From assembly GCA_014584305.1 (NCBI GenBank), contig JACTND010000092.1, positions 1 to 36,507 on the forward strand: DNA of 36,507 nucleotides. Reading direction: 5' to 3'. This document shows, one piece after another, positions 8,251 to 16,115 of the stretch. The translations under genes and the position numbers were made by a program. The notes below the pieces were generated by a model, which saw nothing but the letters and a program-made list of their open reading frames with translations, made no database searches and was not told the origin of the DNA. Each line of letters opens with the position of its first letter. Positions within the stretch are counted from its first letter, which is position 1. This stretch comes from Planctomycetota bacterium. Its GTDB lineage: Bacteria; Planctomycetota; Planctomycetia; Pirellulales; Pirellulaceae.

Positions 8251-8525
8251 CTTGTTGACGGATGTCGGTATCCTGTTGGAACATGGGCCGTTGTGATTTG
8301 GACTGTTAATCGATGGGGAGAAGCAAACAATCAACCTGCAGACCATTGACACGTTACCGACACGTTTTCCACAACGTCAACCGCTTTGTTTCGCGGCCAA
8401 AATACGGGACAATTAAGATACGATGGCTAAGTACTAACATCTGCGGCGAGTCATTTAAGAAGAAAACGAGATTTTAGGAATTATCACTCTATTTCGGAAT
8501 TCCAAGACACAGTTGGAAATGGGAA
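8242..8525. other. Candidate origin of replication (dnaA-dnaN intergenic region)
   Basis: The 282-base gap between dnaA and dnaN has the expected makings of oriC. TTTTCCACA at 8365-8373 and TGTCGATAA at 8242-8250 (overlapping the dnaA stop) are each one mismatch from the DnaA box TTATCCACA or its complement. GACACGTT is repeated at 8348-8355 and 8359-8366, eleven bases apart, leading into the first box. An A+T-rich stretch follows at about 8410-8515, a possible unwinding region. Boxes are few, so the assignment leans on gene context. Confidence 0.45.
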
Positions 8526-8532
8526 CCACATT

Positions 8533-9654
8533 ATGAAACTGACCATTAAGCATGATGACTTTCAACGCGCGTTTTTGACCGCCGCGACAGTGGCTCCCAC
8601 GCGAAGCCCTCGTGAGATTCTCCAGAACGTCAAGATCCAGGCCGAAGAGAACCAGCTTGTGTTGACGGCTACGGACGGCGAAGTCGGTGTGCGGTTGGTC
8701 GTTCCAGACGTTCAAGTGCAAATCCCCGGCAGTGCGCTGATTCCGGTCAGCCGGCTGAGCATGATTCTTCGCGAAACGTCGGATGAAGAGTTGCGGATCG
8801 AAGCCTCGCCAGAGCGGACGCTGATTCTCGGCCGTTTCAGCCGGTTTGAGTTACAGTCGCAAAACCCCGATGAATTTCCGGTTGTTAAAGATTTCAGCAG
8901 CGATGAAGCCTACGAAATTACAGCCGATGATTTTCGCGAGCTGATTAAACGCACGATCTTTGCGGCCGATACTGAGAGCAGTCGCTTTGCCTTGGGTGGT
9001 GTCTTGTTGGAATTCGAAAACGATCGCGTCACCGCTGTCGGAACGGACGGGCGGCGTCTGGCAAAGATGGAGAAGCCGATCAAGGTCATCGGTCAACCGC
9101 TCGGCAACGACAGTTCGACGATTGTACCCTCGCGATCGATGCAATTGATGGAACGGATCATGGGTGATGGTGAAATTCCGATTCATTTGATTCCACAGGG
9201 CAATCACTTGTTGATGAAGTTCCCTCAAGGGGTGTTTTATACGACTTTGGTCGAAGGTCGATTCCCCAAGTGGCGCGATGTGATTCCGCGCCGACCGGAA
9301 TCGACGAAAATCGACATTCCAGTGGGTCCAACCTATGCGGCAGTGCGGCAAGCGGCTGTAGTGGTCAACGATGAGAGCCGCGGCATTGACTTTAGTTTCT
9401 CTGATGGCACTCTGGTATTGACCAGCTCGGTACAGCAAATCGGCCAGTCCCGGATCGAAATGCCCGTCAGCTACGCCGGCGCCGGATTGACGATCAGCTT
9501 GGACAACCGATTCATAGCTGATTTCCTCAAGGTGCTGCCACCAGAGAAGACGTTCACGTTGGATGTCGAGAGTCCGGACCAGGCGGCGCATTGCAAAACG
9601 GATGACAACTACGATTACATCGTGATGCCGATGTCGCGAGACCAGCCGCGATAG
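8533..9654 (+). CDS. dnaN: DNA polymerase III beta subunit (sliding clamp)
   Basis: The sliding clamp forms a ring around DNA and tethers the replicative polymerase and many repair proteins. At 373 residues it has the standard three-domain length. Family features include MKLTIKHDDFQRAFLTAATVAPTRSPREIL at the start, LTATDGEVGVRL in domain 1, FALGGVLLEFENDRVTAVGTDGRRLA in domain 2, and SLDNRFIADFLKVLP followed by the C-terminal YDYIVMPM that closes the partner-binding pocket. GGGAA lies nine bases before the ATG. It follows the candidate origin and leads into dciA after 12 bases, implying an operon. Confidence 0.97.
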   Translation: MKLTIKHDDFQRAFLTAATVAPTRSPREILQNVKIQAEENQLVLTATDGEVGVRLVVPDVQVQIPGSALIPVSRLSMILRETSDEELRIEASPERTLILGRFSRFELQSQNPDEFPVVKDFSSDEAYEITADDFRELIKRTIFAADTESSRFALGGVLLEFENDRVTAVGTDGRRLAKMEKPIKVIGQPLGNDSSTIVPSRSMQLMERIMGDGEIPIHLIPQGNHLLMKFPQGVFYTTLVEGRFPKWRDVIPRRPESTKIDIPVGPTYAAVRQAAVVVNDESRGIDFSFSDGTLVLTSSVQQIGQSRIEMPVSYAGAGLTISLDNRFIADFLKVLPPEKTFTLDVESPDQAAHCKTDDNYDYIVMPMSRDQPR

Positions 9655-9666
9655 TTTTCGAGAAGC

Positions 9667-10074
9667 ATGGAAGAGACAAACCGCGACATCGAGAACTTGG
9701 TTCACAGTTGGAACCAACGGAAGATCCGTATCCGTCCCCTGCAGTCGGCGGGACCCTGTGTGCAAAAACTGATCTCCAAATATGGCATCAGCAATCGCCT
9801 CGGCCAACGTGAAATGGAAACCGCTTGGCAGAGGACGATCGGTGATCGTTGGCCAGGTTTAACGCAAGTCGGCGGTGTGCGTAACGGAACCTTAGAAGTA
9901 ACAGTCGCACACAGCATGATTCTGCAAGAAATCATATTCGCCCACGATGAATTGTTGACGCGGATTCAGGAACAGATGCCGCAAGCAAAAATCAAACGAG
10001 TAGGCTTTCGCATCGGCCCAATTCGCCCAATATCGGAAAATCGCGACCATAGTCAGACCTCCAAAGACCCATGA
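9667..10074 (+). CDS. dciA: DciA-like (DUF721) helicase-loading protein
   Basis: DciA is the ancestral factor that helps load the DnaB replicative helicase in bacteria lacking DnaC or DnaI. This 135-residue protein has the DUF721 KH-like core at about residues 45-115: EMETAWQRTIGDRWPGLTQV, GVRNGTLEVTVAHSMILQEI and the PQAKIKRVGFRIG strand. The N-terminal 40 residues (ENLVHSWNQRKIRIRPL) are basic and may bind DNA. Its TGA overlaps the ATG of gyrB (ATGA), indicating translational coupling. In Actinobacteria the order is dnaA-dnaN-recF-DUF721-gyrB; here recF is absent and DciA follows dnaN directly. Confidence 0.85.
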   Translation: MEETNRDIENLVHSWNQRKIRIRPLQSAGPCVQKLISKYGISNRLGQREMETAWQRTIGDRWPGLTQVGGVRNGTLEVTVAHSMILQEIIFAHDELLTRIQEQMPQAKIKRVGFRIGPIRPISENRDHSQTSKDP

Positions 10075-12554
10075 ACGACGAATCGGATAACAGACAACCC
10101 AAAGCGCAGTACACGGCCGAGGATTTGCAGCATCTCTCGGACTTGGAACATGTTCGCGAACGGCCGGCGATGTACATCGGGGATACGACCACCCGCGGTT
10201 TACATCACCTGGTTTACGAAGTTGTCGATAACTCGATCGACGAAGCCATGGCTGGTTTCGCGACACAAGTCCAAGTGACGATCAACAACGACGGCTCTGT
10301 TACCGTGCAAGATGACGGCCGTGGAATCCCCGTTGATATTCATCCGCAGCTGTCTTCCGAAATGGACCGCGAGGTCTCGACGCTGGAAGGCGTGATGACG
10401 GTCTTGAAGTTCGGCGGCAAGTTTGAGAAAGGGGCTTACCAAGCCACCGGTGGATTGCACGGCGTCGGCGTCACCGTGGTCAATTTTTTGTCCGAATGGT
10501 GCTCGGTCGAGGTTTATCGCGACGGGCATGTCTATCAACAAGACTACGAACGCGGGCAACCCGATGGACCCGTGACGCGCGTCGGCAAGACGGATAAACG
10601 AGGAACGAAGACCACTTTTAAACCCGACAACCAGATCTTTCCTAACACAAAATTCGAATACAACATCCTCTTCAAACGCTTGCAAGAGTTGGCCTTTTTG
10701 AACAGCGGGGTCCGCATCGTTTACAAGGACCAGCGGACCGGCGAAGGTTCGGAGTTCTATTACGAACGCGGGATAATCGAATTCGTAGAATACTTGAATC
10801 GCTCCAGTGACGTGTTGCATGCGGAGGTCATTTATGTCCGCGGCGAACAGGATGGAGTCGGTTTCGAAATCGCCTTGCAGTACACCAATGAATTGACGGA
10901 AACAGTCTATTCGTTCGCTAACAATATCAATACTCACGAGGGAGGAACGCATGTCTCCGGGTTCCGCACGGCCCTGACGCGCTGCTTGAACAATTACGGC
11001 AAGAAAGGGAACCTGTTTCCCAAAGATCTGGCATTGACGGGCGAGGATTTCCGCGAAGGCCTGACGGCTGTGATCTCCATGCGCGTCCCGCATCCCCAGT
11101 TTGAAGGTCAAACGAAAACGAAGCTCGGCAACAACGATGTCGAGGGGATCGTCAATTCAGCGTTTGGCGAGTTTCTCAAAACTTATTTGGAAGAGAAACC
11201 GTCCACGGGAAAAATCATCATTCGCAAAGGAGTACAAGCCGCTGAAGCGCGCGAGGCGGCGCGCAAAGCGCGCGAACAAGTCCGTCGCAAATCGGTATTG
11301 GGTGGCGGCGGTTTACCGGGCAAACTGCGGGATTGTTTGAGCAGCAACGTTGAAATCTGCGAATTGTACCTGGTGGAGGGCGATTCCGCCGGCGGCAGCG
11401 CCGAAGGGGGACGGTTGAAAGAGTTTCAGGCCATTCTGCCCCTCCGCGGAAAAATCATCAACGCTTATAAATCGCGCGAAGACAAGGTGCTGGCCAACGA
11501 AGAAGTGCAATCGATCATCAACGCCATTCGCATCGGCGTGGGGGGCGATCAAGATCTGAGCAAACGCCGCTACAACAAGATCATTATCATGACCGATGCC
11601 GATGTGGACGGTTCGCACATTCGCACGCTCCTGTTGTGTTTCTTTTACCGACAAATGAACCAACTGATCGAGGGGGGCCATGTCTATGTCGCTCAGCCCC
11701 CGCTGTTTCGTGTCGTTACCAAGAAAAAAGTGTATTACGTACAGACCGAAGAGGAGATGCGCGAGCAATTGTTATCGCGCGGCTTGGAAGATACATCATT
11801 GGAAGTCGAGGGGGCCCGCCGGATCGAAGGGGAAAGTATGCGGAAATTGTGCCGCACGCTGGCGTCGATGGAAGACGCCATTCAAGCCCTCGAACGGCGC
11901 GGCGTCAATCTCCGCACTCACGCGCGACGCTTGAACCCGGAAACGGGGCGCCTGCCGATCTACCACGTTTTTATCGGCAGCGACGAATATTGGTTCGGCA
12001 CACGCAAGGAACTCGACGATTTTCTCAAACAAGAAGAGGAGATTCGTGGCGGTGAGCTGTCAGTGACCGAAGAGGAGGCCGACGTCGAGCGCAATGGTCC
12101 CGATACCGCACATGGCGCCGGCCCCCGCTTGCAAATCACGGAATTTCACGAAGTCCGGACGATCAATACGGGATTGAAAGAATTGGAATCGCACGGATTC
12201 GCAATTGACGCACTATGGACGCCCGACAAAACGGGAGTCGAAGAGGCGCGCTACCATTTGCTGCGCGGCGACGCCCGCACCGGCGTGGACGACCTGCGCG
12301 GCTTGCTGAACGCCGTCCGCGAAGCAGGTGAAAAGGGGATGACGGTCACACGCTTTAAAGGCCTGGGTGAAATGAACGCCGAAGAATTGCGGGAAACCAC
12401 CCTGGATCCGCAAAACCGCACCCTGATCAAGGTGAATATGACCAACGCGGCCGAAGCCGATGAGATGTTCCGCATCCTGATGGGTGACAAGGTCGAGCCG
12501 CGTCGCGAGTTTATCGAAAAGCACGCGCTGGAGGTGAAGAACCTCGATGTGTAA
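10071..12554 (+). CDS. gyrB: DNA gyrase subunit B
   Basis: GyrB supplies the ATPase and TOPRIM parts of gyrase, the A2B2 enzyme that introduces negative supercoils. The 827-residue protein has the GHKL ATP site (VDNSIDEAMAG, then VQDDGRGIPVD and GLHGVGVTVVN), the transducer with QTKTKLGN, and the TOPRIM metal residues Glu436 (EGDSAGG) and Asp509/Asp511/Asp513 (DADVDGSH). A segment of some 170 residues between TOPRIM and the conserved RFKGLGEMNAEEL tail matches the insert in the longer, E. coli-type GyrB. The tail RILMGDKVEPRREFIEKHA is canonical for GyrB. The EVSTLEGVMTVLKFGGKF segment also fits gyrase better than ParE. It starts inside dciA by ATGA overlap. gyrA is not downstream. Confidence 0.97.
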   Translation: MNDESDNRQPKAQYTAEDLQHLSDLEHVRERPAMYIGDTTTRGLHHLVYEVVDNSIDEAMAGFATQVQVTINNDGSVTVQDDGRGIPVDIHPQLSSEMDREVSTLEGVMTVLKFGGKFEKGAYQATGGLHGVGVTVVNFLSEWCSVEVYRDGHVYQQDYERGQPDGPVTRVGKTDKRGTKTTFKPDNQIFPNTKFEYNILFKRLQELAFLNSGVRIVYKDQRTGEGSEFYYERGIIEFVEYLNRSSDVLHAEVIYVRGEQDGVGFEIALQYTNELTETVYSFANNINTHEGGTHVSGFRTALTRCLNNYGKKGNLFPKDLALTGEDFREGLTAVISMRVPHPQFEGQTKTKLGNNDVEGIVNSAFGEFLKTYLEEKPSTGKIIIRKGVQAAEAREAARKAREQVRRKSVLGGGGLPGKLRDCLSSNVEICELYLVEGDSAGGSAEGGRLKEFQAILPLRGKIINAYKSREDKVLANEEVQSIINAIRIGVGGDQDLSKRRYNKIIIMTDADVDGSHIRTLLLCFFYRQMNQLIEGGHVYVAQPPLFRVVTKKKVYYVQTEEEMREQLLSRGLEDTSLEVEGARRIEGESMRKLCRTLASMEDAIQALERRGVNLRTHARRLNPETGRLPIYHVFIGSDEYWFGTRKELDDFLKQEEEIRGGELSVTEEEADVERNGPDTAHGAGPRLQITEFHEVRTINTGLKELESHGFAIDALWTPDKTGVEEARYHLLRGDARTGVDDLRGLLNAVREAGEKGMTVTRFKGLGEMNAEELRETTLDPQNRTLIKVNMTNAAEADEMFRILMGDKVEPRREFIEKHALEVKNLDV

Positions 12555-12617
12555 TGTCGCGAACGGACGCGCGACCCGAGTTCATGATCCCGTCGTCAGT
12601 CAAACAAAGGTTTCAAA

Positions 12618-13874
12618 ATGCGCAACGACTCGCGGCATATCCCGACGTGGGTGATGTGGCTCGTCATTTGGTCGAGCGCCGCTTTTGGGCAGTCCCCAGA
12701 ACAACAACCCGAGCAATGGGTTTCGGGCACCGTCATCGAGCAAAAGAAATACTCGATTACCGTGGCCGGCGCCGGAACCGAATGGAACCTCAAGATTCCA
12801 GAGAACACCCCGATCTGGCTGCAACTCGATCGGCCGCAGTTTGATTGGTCCCAACGCACATTGCGGTTGGAGATCTTGGCCTCCTCGCCCGACGGCGATC
12901 CTCAACACAACCTGTTCCGCGAATACCCCTTGCCCGACGTTTGTTGGATCGATGTCGAATTCGCCCACGAGAATGAACGGCAACGCGTGATGAGCGGGGA
13001 CGTAAAACGATTGGTGCGCTACCGGTTGCGCGGCGCAGATGAACCGGAAACTACCGATTCACGTTTCGATCCCCTGCGGTTTTCCGCGCGCATTGAGAGT
13101 ATCGACGAGCACGGTTTGGCGCGGGTCATCGCACCCGGCGAAGTGTTTGTCGCCGAACTTGGAAGCCGCGAGGCATTTTTGACGGGCATGTCCACCGTCG
13201 ATTTGTTGCCGTTTGCCACGACGCTCCGCGCCCGTGTGATTGAATGGGACGGACAATGGATGGCTCAGGAAATCCAGTTTCGCCCCGTAGCCGACTCGGG
13301 CGCTGCCGAGAAGCTGGGGTTGCCGCGTGTGCTGATGTTGGGGGATGAAGTGTCACTCAGTTATTTCCCCGCCTTGGTTGCGGAACTGCGCGGAAGCTGC
13401 AACGTTACCCGTCCACCAGAAAATTGCCGGGGATCGGCCAATTGGCCGCGACTGGCCGAGTGGCTGGGGCCTTACCATTTGCCGGGCCGCGGCTGGGACG
13501 TCATCGGTTTTAACGTCGGTCTAGCGGACCTGGGGTTACCCATCGAAGAGTATTCCAAAAACCTTGAGCAGTGGATTGCTGCGTTGGAGCAAACGGGCGC
13601 GAAACTCGTTTGGATCAATACGGCTCCTGTGCCGCCGAATTACGTCCAACGCGGCAATGCACCAGTTGAATTCGACGACATTGTTCGATTGAACGAGGCC
13701 GCCAAAAAAGTCGTGGACCAACACCCGTCGATTGTATCTGTTGACTTGTTTGAGTGGGTTCAAGCACGTCGCGACAATGAACTAAGGCCCTGGTGGCGCG
13801 GACGCGCCGCGGCGTTCGGCCCGAATCATGCGCCGGCAATCATTCCACCCATTGTGGCGGCACTGCGAGACTGA
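12618..13874 (+). CDS. Exported SGNH-hydrolase-like protein with altered active site
   Basis: This 418-residue protein has an N-terminal signal peptide (WVMWLVIWSSAAFG-QS). Residues of about 30-225 are an unassigned beta-rich region. From about 234 the C-terminal half follows the SGNH layout: VLMLGDEVSLSYFPAL at block I, WDVIGFNVGLADL at block III, then an EYSKNLEQWIAALEQTGAKLVWINTAPVPPN segment typical of planctomycete relatives. In active members block I reads GDS with Ser as nucleophile and block III ends in His-Asp-Leu; here these are GDE and Ala-Asp-Leu. It is therefore probably non-catalytic or re-purposed, perhaps for binding. Only three bases separate it from the next membrane protein, so the pair is likely co-expressed. 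Confidence 0.7.
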   Translation: MRNDSRHIPTWVMWLVIWSSAAFGQSPEQQPEQWVSGTVIEQKKYSITVAGAGTEWNLKIPENTPIWLQLDRPQFDWSQRTLRLEILASSPDGDPQHNLFREYPLPDVCWIDVEFAHENERQRVMSGDVKRLVRYRLRGADEPETTDSRFDPLRFSARIESIDEHGLARVIAPGEVFVAELGSREAFLTGMSTVDLLPFATTLRARVIEWDGQWMAQEIQFRPVADSGAAEKLGLPRVLMLGDEVSLSYFPALVAELRGSCNVTRPPENCRGSANWPRLAEWLGPYHLPGRGWDVIGFNVGLADLGLPIEEYSKNLEQWIAALEQTGAKLVWINTAPVPPNYVQRGNAPVEFDDIVRLNEAAKKVVDQHPSIVSVDLFEWVQARRDNELRPWWRGRAAAFGPNHAPAIIPPIVAALRD

Positions 13875-13877
13875 CCA

Positions 13878-15500
13878 ATGACGATCGAGCTGTTGATGGT
13901 AGTTTTAGTTATTGCGTTTTCGTTGGTGATGGCGCTGTTCTGGCGGTGGTTCGTTTCCCGCGCGTGGCCCTGGTATCGATTCGTATCGGTGTTCGTCGTT
14001 CTCCTGCCACCGGCGGTGTTTTTCTTGAGTTGTCGCGAATTATTGAATGCGCTACCTCAAGAACTAGTTGGCCTGCGGCGTGCGATCATCGGGACGACCA
14101 TCGTCATGACGGTGGCTAGTATCGTGCTGGCCTGGTGTGGCTTGCGGAAGCATCCGGAAACCGGCGGGCCGCGCGCCAAGCAATGGTCGGCGGGCCTGCT
14201 GGCAATCGCCGCCCTCATCGCCGCTGGCATTGCTTTGATGATCGCACAACACCTGGACAACTGGGCGCGCTGGCGCTTGATCGCAATGGGGGAAGAAGCC
14301 CGGGCGCTGGCCGTTTCGGTAGCACCCGTTCCGGTACCCGACGCGGACAACGCGCAAGAAGGCCTTGTTCAAGCGAATTATCTATTGGGCGGGGTTGCCC
14401 GAGACACGCGACTGCAGACCGTGGATGCGTATTGGTCATTGATCGAAGCGGCTGATGACAATGAACTGACAGATCCCACACTCATCCGCGCAGTGGAGGA
14501 GTTGCGCGATGTAGTTCTAGTTATCCGCGCGGCGGCCGCGCGGCGCGCGTACTATGTTCCACGTAGTTTTGAGTATCCCCAATGGACGATGTTGATTCCG
14601 GAGGTACAGCGCAACCGCGACTTTTGCCGTTTGTTAGCTTTGGACGCAAAAACACGCATTGCCCGCGGGGACTGGGACGAAGCGATCGCGAATCTACACG
14701 CAATTTTTCAATTGGCCGATCATAATCTTGCTGAGCCGTTTCACATGGCGGCCTATGTCTCATTCGCCATGGAAGAGCTAGGTCGTCAAGCATTGCGATA
14801 TCTGTTGTCGCGCGGCGATTTACCCATCGATAAACTCCAAAGGTTGGAGCTACCCATCGCCGAGAAATACGCCCAGGCTTTTCAACGCGCGGAGATTTTC
14901 GGCCGGGCGGGGTGGTATGACCTGATTCGGCAAATGGCCTACGCGGACAGTTGGCCCGCCTGGATAGATCGAATCCAGTGGGATATGGAAAAGCAACGCG
15001 CGCTGCCGCTTCCCATCTACCGACTTTGGGTAGCGGAACACGATGCCAAAGCGTACTACGTAAATCGGGCCAACACAGTGTTCTACCATTCGATGAACTA
15101 TCGGCAGGCCAGGGATTACCATACGCGCTTGGCCCCGCAAACCGTCTATCGCTATCCCTTGCAATCCTGGATCGCGTTGGAGAACGCGCAACCCGTCCCG
15201 CCATTTCTCATAACCACGCGGGCGATCGCGCTGCGACGCATGAGCCGCGTGGCCGTCGCGCTGCACCAGTATCGCCATACAACGGGGAGCTGGCCAACGA
15301 GATTAGATGATTTAACGGATAGAGGACTGCTCTTTTCTGATATCGTCGATCCGTTCAGCGGCGACCCACTGATGTATCGCGTGCGCGATGGCAACTTCAT
15401 TCTGTATAGCGTGGGCCCCAACCTCACCGACGAGCAGGCCTTTTCCGACGGAGCCGATCCCAACCAAGGGGATCTCGTTTGGGAACGTCGTCAACCCTGA
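13878..15500 (+). CDS. Four-helix membrane protein of unknown function
   Basis: This 540-residue protein has four predicted membrane helices near residues 4-21, 33-51, 69-87 and 104-123, then a large soluble domain rich in helices. The last 60 residues (HTTGSWPTRLDDL, DPFSGDPLMYRV, FILYSVGPNLTDEQ) match a tail seen in many planctomycete proteins, where a substrate-like SxDPFxGxPLxYR and a YSVGPNxxDDxG motif recur, often after pseudopilin-like or peptidase-like regions. I do not know its role. The start lies three bases after the SGNH-like gene, so the two probably form a unit downstream of gyrB. No catalytic motif was recognised. Confidence 0.7.
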   Translation: MTIELLMVVLVIAFSLVMALFWRWFVSRAWPWYRFVSVFVVLLPPAVFFLSCRELLNALPQELVGLRRAIIGTTIVMTVASIVLAWCGLRKHPETGGPRAKQWSAGLLAIAALIAAGIALMIAQHLDNWARWRLIAMGEEARALAVSVAPVPVPDADNAQEGLVQANYLLGGVARDTRLQTVDAYWSLIEAADDNELTDPTLIRAVEELRDVVLVIRAAAARRAYYVPRSFEYPQWTMLIPEVQRNRDFCRLLALDAKTRIARGDWDEAIANLHAIFQLADHNLAEPFHMAAYVSFAMEELGRQALRYLLSRGDLPIDKLQRLELPIAEKYAQAFQRAEIFGRAGWYDLIRQMAYADSWPAWIDRIQWDMEKQRALPLPIYRLWVAEHDAKAYYVNRANTVFYHSMNYRQARDYHTRLAPQTVYRYPLQSWIALENAQPVPPFLITTRAIALRRMSRVAVALHQYRHTTGSWPTRLDDLTDRGLLFSDIVDPFSGDPLMYRVRDGNFILYSVGPNLTDEQAFSDGADPNQGDLVWERRQP

Positions 15501-15593
15501 GGGACAGTACCCCAGCTGGTCATCAACATCCGTTGTGCGAACAAGAATCCGTAGTCGGGATCGGCATTTAGCTCACCGTCGCCTACTACGCGG

Positions 15594-15983
15594 CTATCGC
15601 GCCTGTCGCATCCTCTCCAAAACAGGTTCGATGATCGGCGCGATTCTCGGATCGGCGGCCGTCGTCATCAAAAATTGGGTCAGTTGCTGAACGGTTTTCT
15701 CTTGTTGCATAGCTAACTTTTGCTCGATCCGCATTTTCACGTCGGCGGTTGGTTCGCCCAGTTTTCTGCCGCGCTCCCTCAGGCGATCGATCGTCGCGAG
15801 CAATTCCTCAAGTTTGGGGACTACGGCACGGGCCGAATCTTCATCGCGAATGTTGCTGAGTGTGGTGGTCAGTTCCTGTATCGTCTCTATAAACTGGTCA
15901 GTAATTTGTTCGTGGGACGGCTGTTTACAACCCGCCAACAAGGCAACCACCACAAATCCAACAACAAGTGACTGATTAGTCAT
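15594..15983 (-). CDS. Small lipoprotein of unknown function
   Basis: Reading from ATG 15983 (MTNQSLVVGFVVVALLAGC) this is a 129-residue lipoprotein with a textbook lipobox LAGC. AAGGAAA sits eight bases before this ATG, whereas the ATG two codons earlier leaves almost no spacing, so I prefer the later start. The mature part is helical and charged (ITDQFIETIQELTTTLSNIRDEDSARAVVPKLEELLATIDRLRERG), suggesting a coiled-coil or helical bundle, and ends with RMRQAR. It faces away from the 5-oxoprolinase gene; the 126-base gap between them must hold both promoters. Confidence 0.75.
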   Translation of the reverse strand: MTNQSLVVGFVVVALLAGCKQPSHEQITDQFIETIQELTTTLSNIRDEDSARAVVPKLEELLATIDRLRERGRKLGEPTADVKMRIEQKLAMQQEKTVQQLTQFLMTTAADPRIAPIIEPVLERMRQAR

Positions 15984-16115
15984 AACCATTTCCTTTTCGA
16001 CGGACGAGACGAATGTCCCAGCGAACGCTGTCGAGATCCCCGGCGGCGCCGGTAACGAGTATATGCTGACGAAAGCGAATGCACTACACTGTCCTGGAAA
16101 AATAGAGACTCTACC

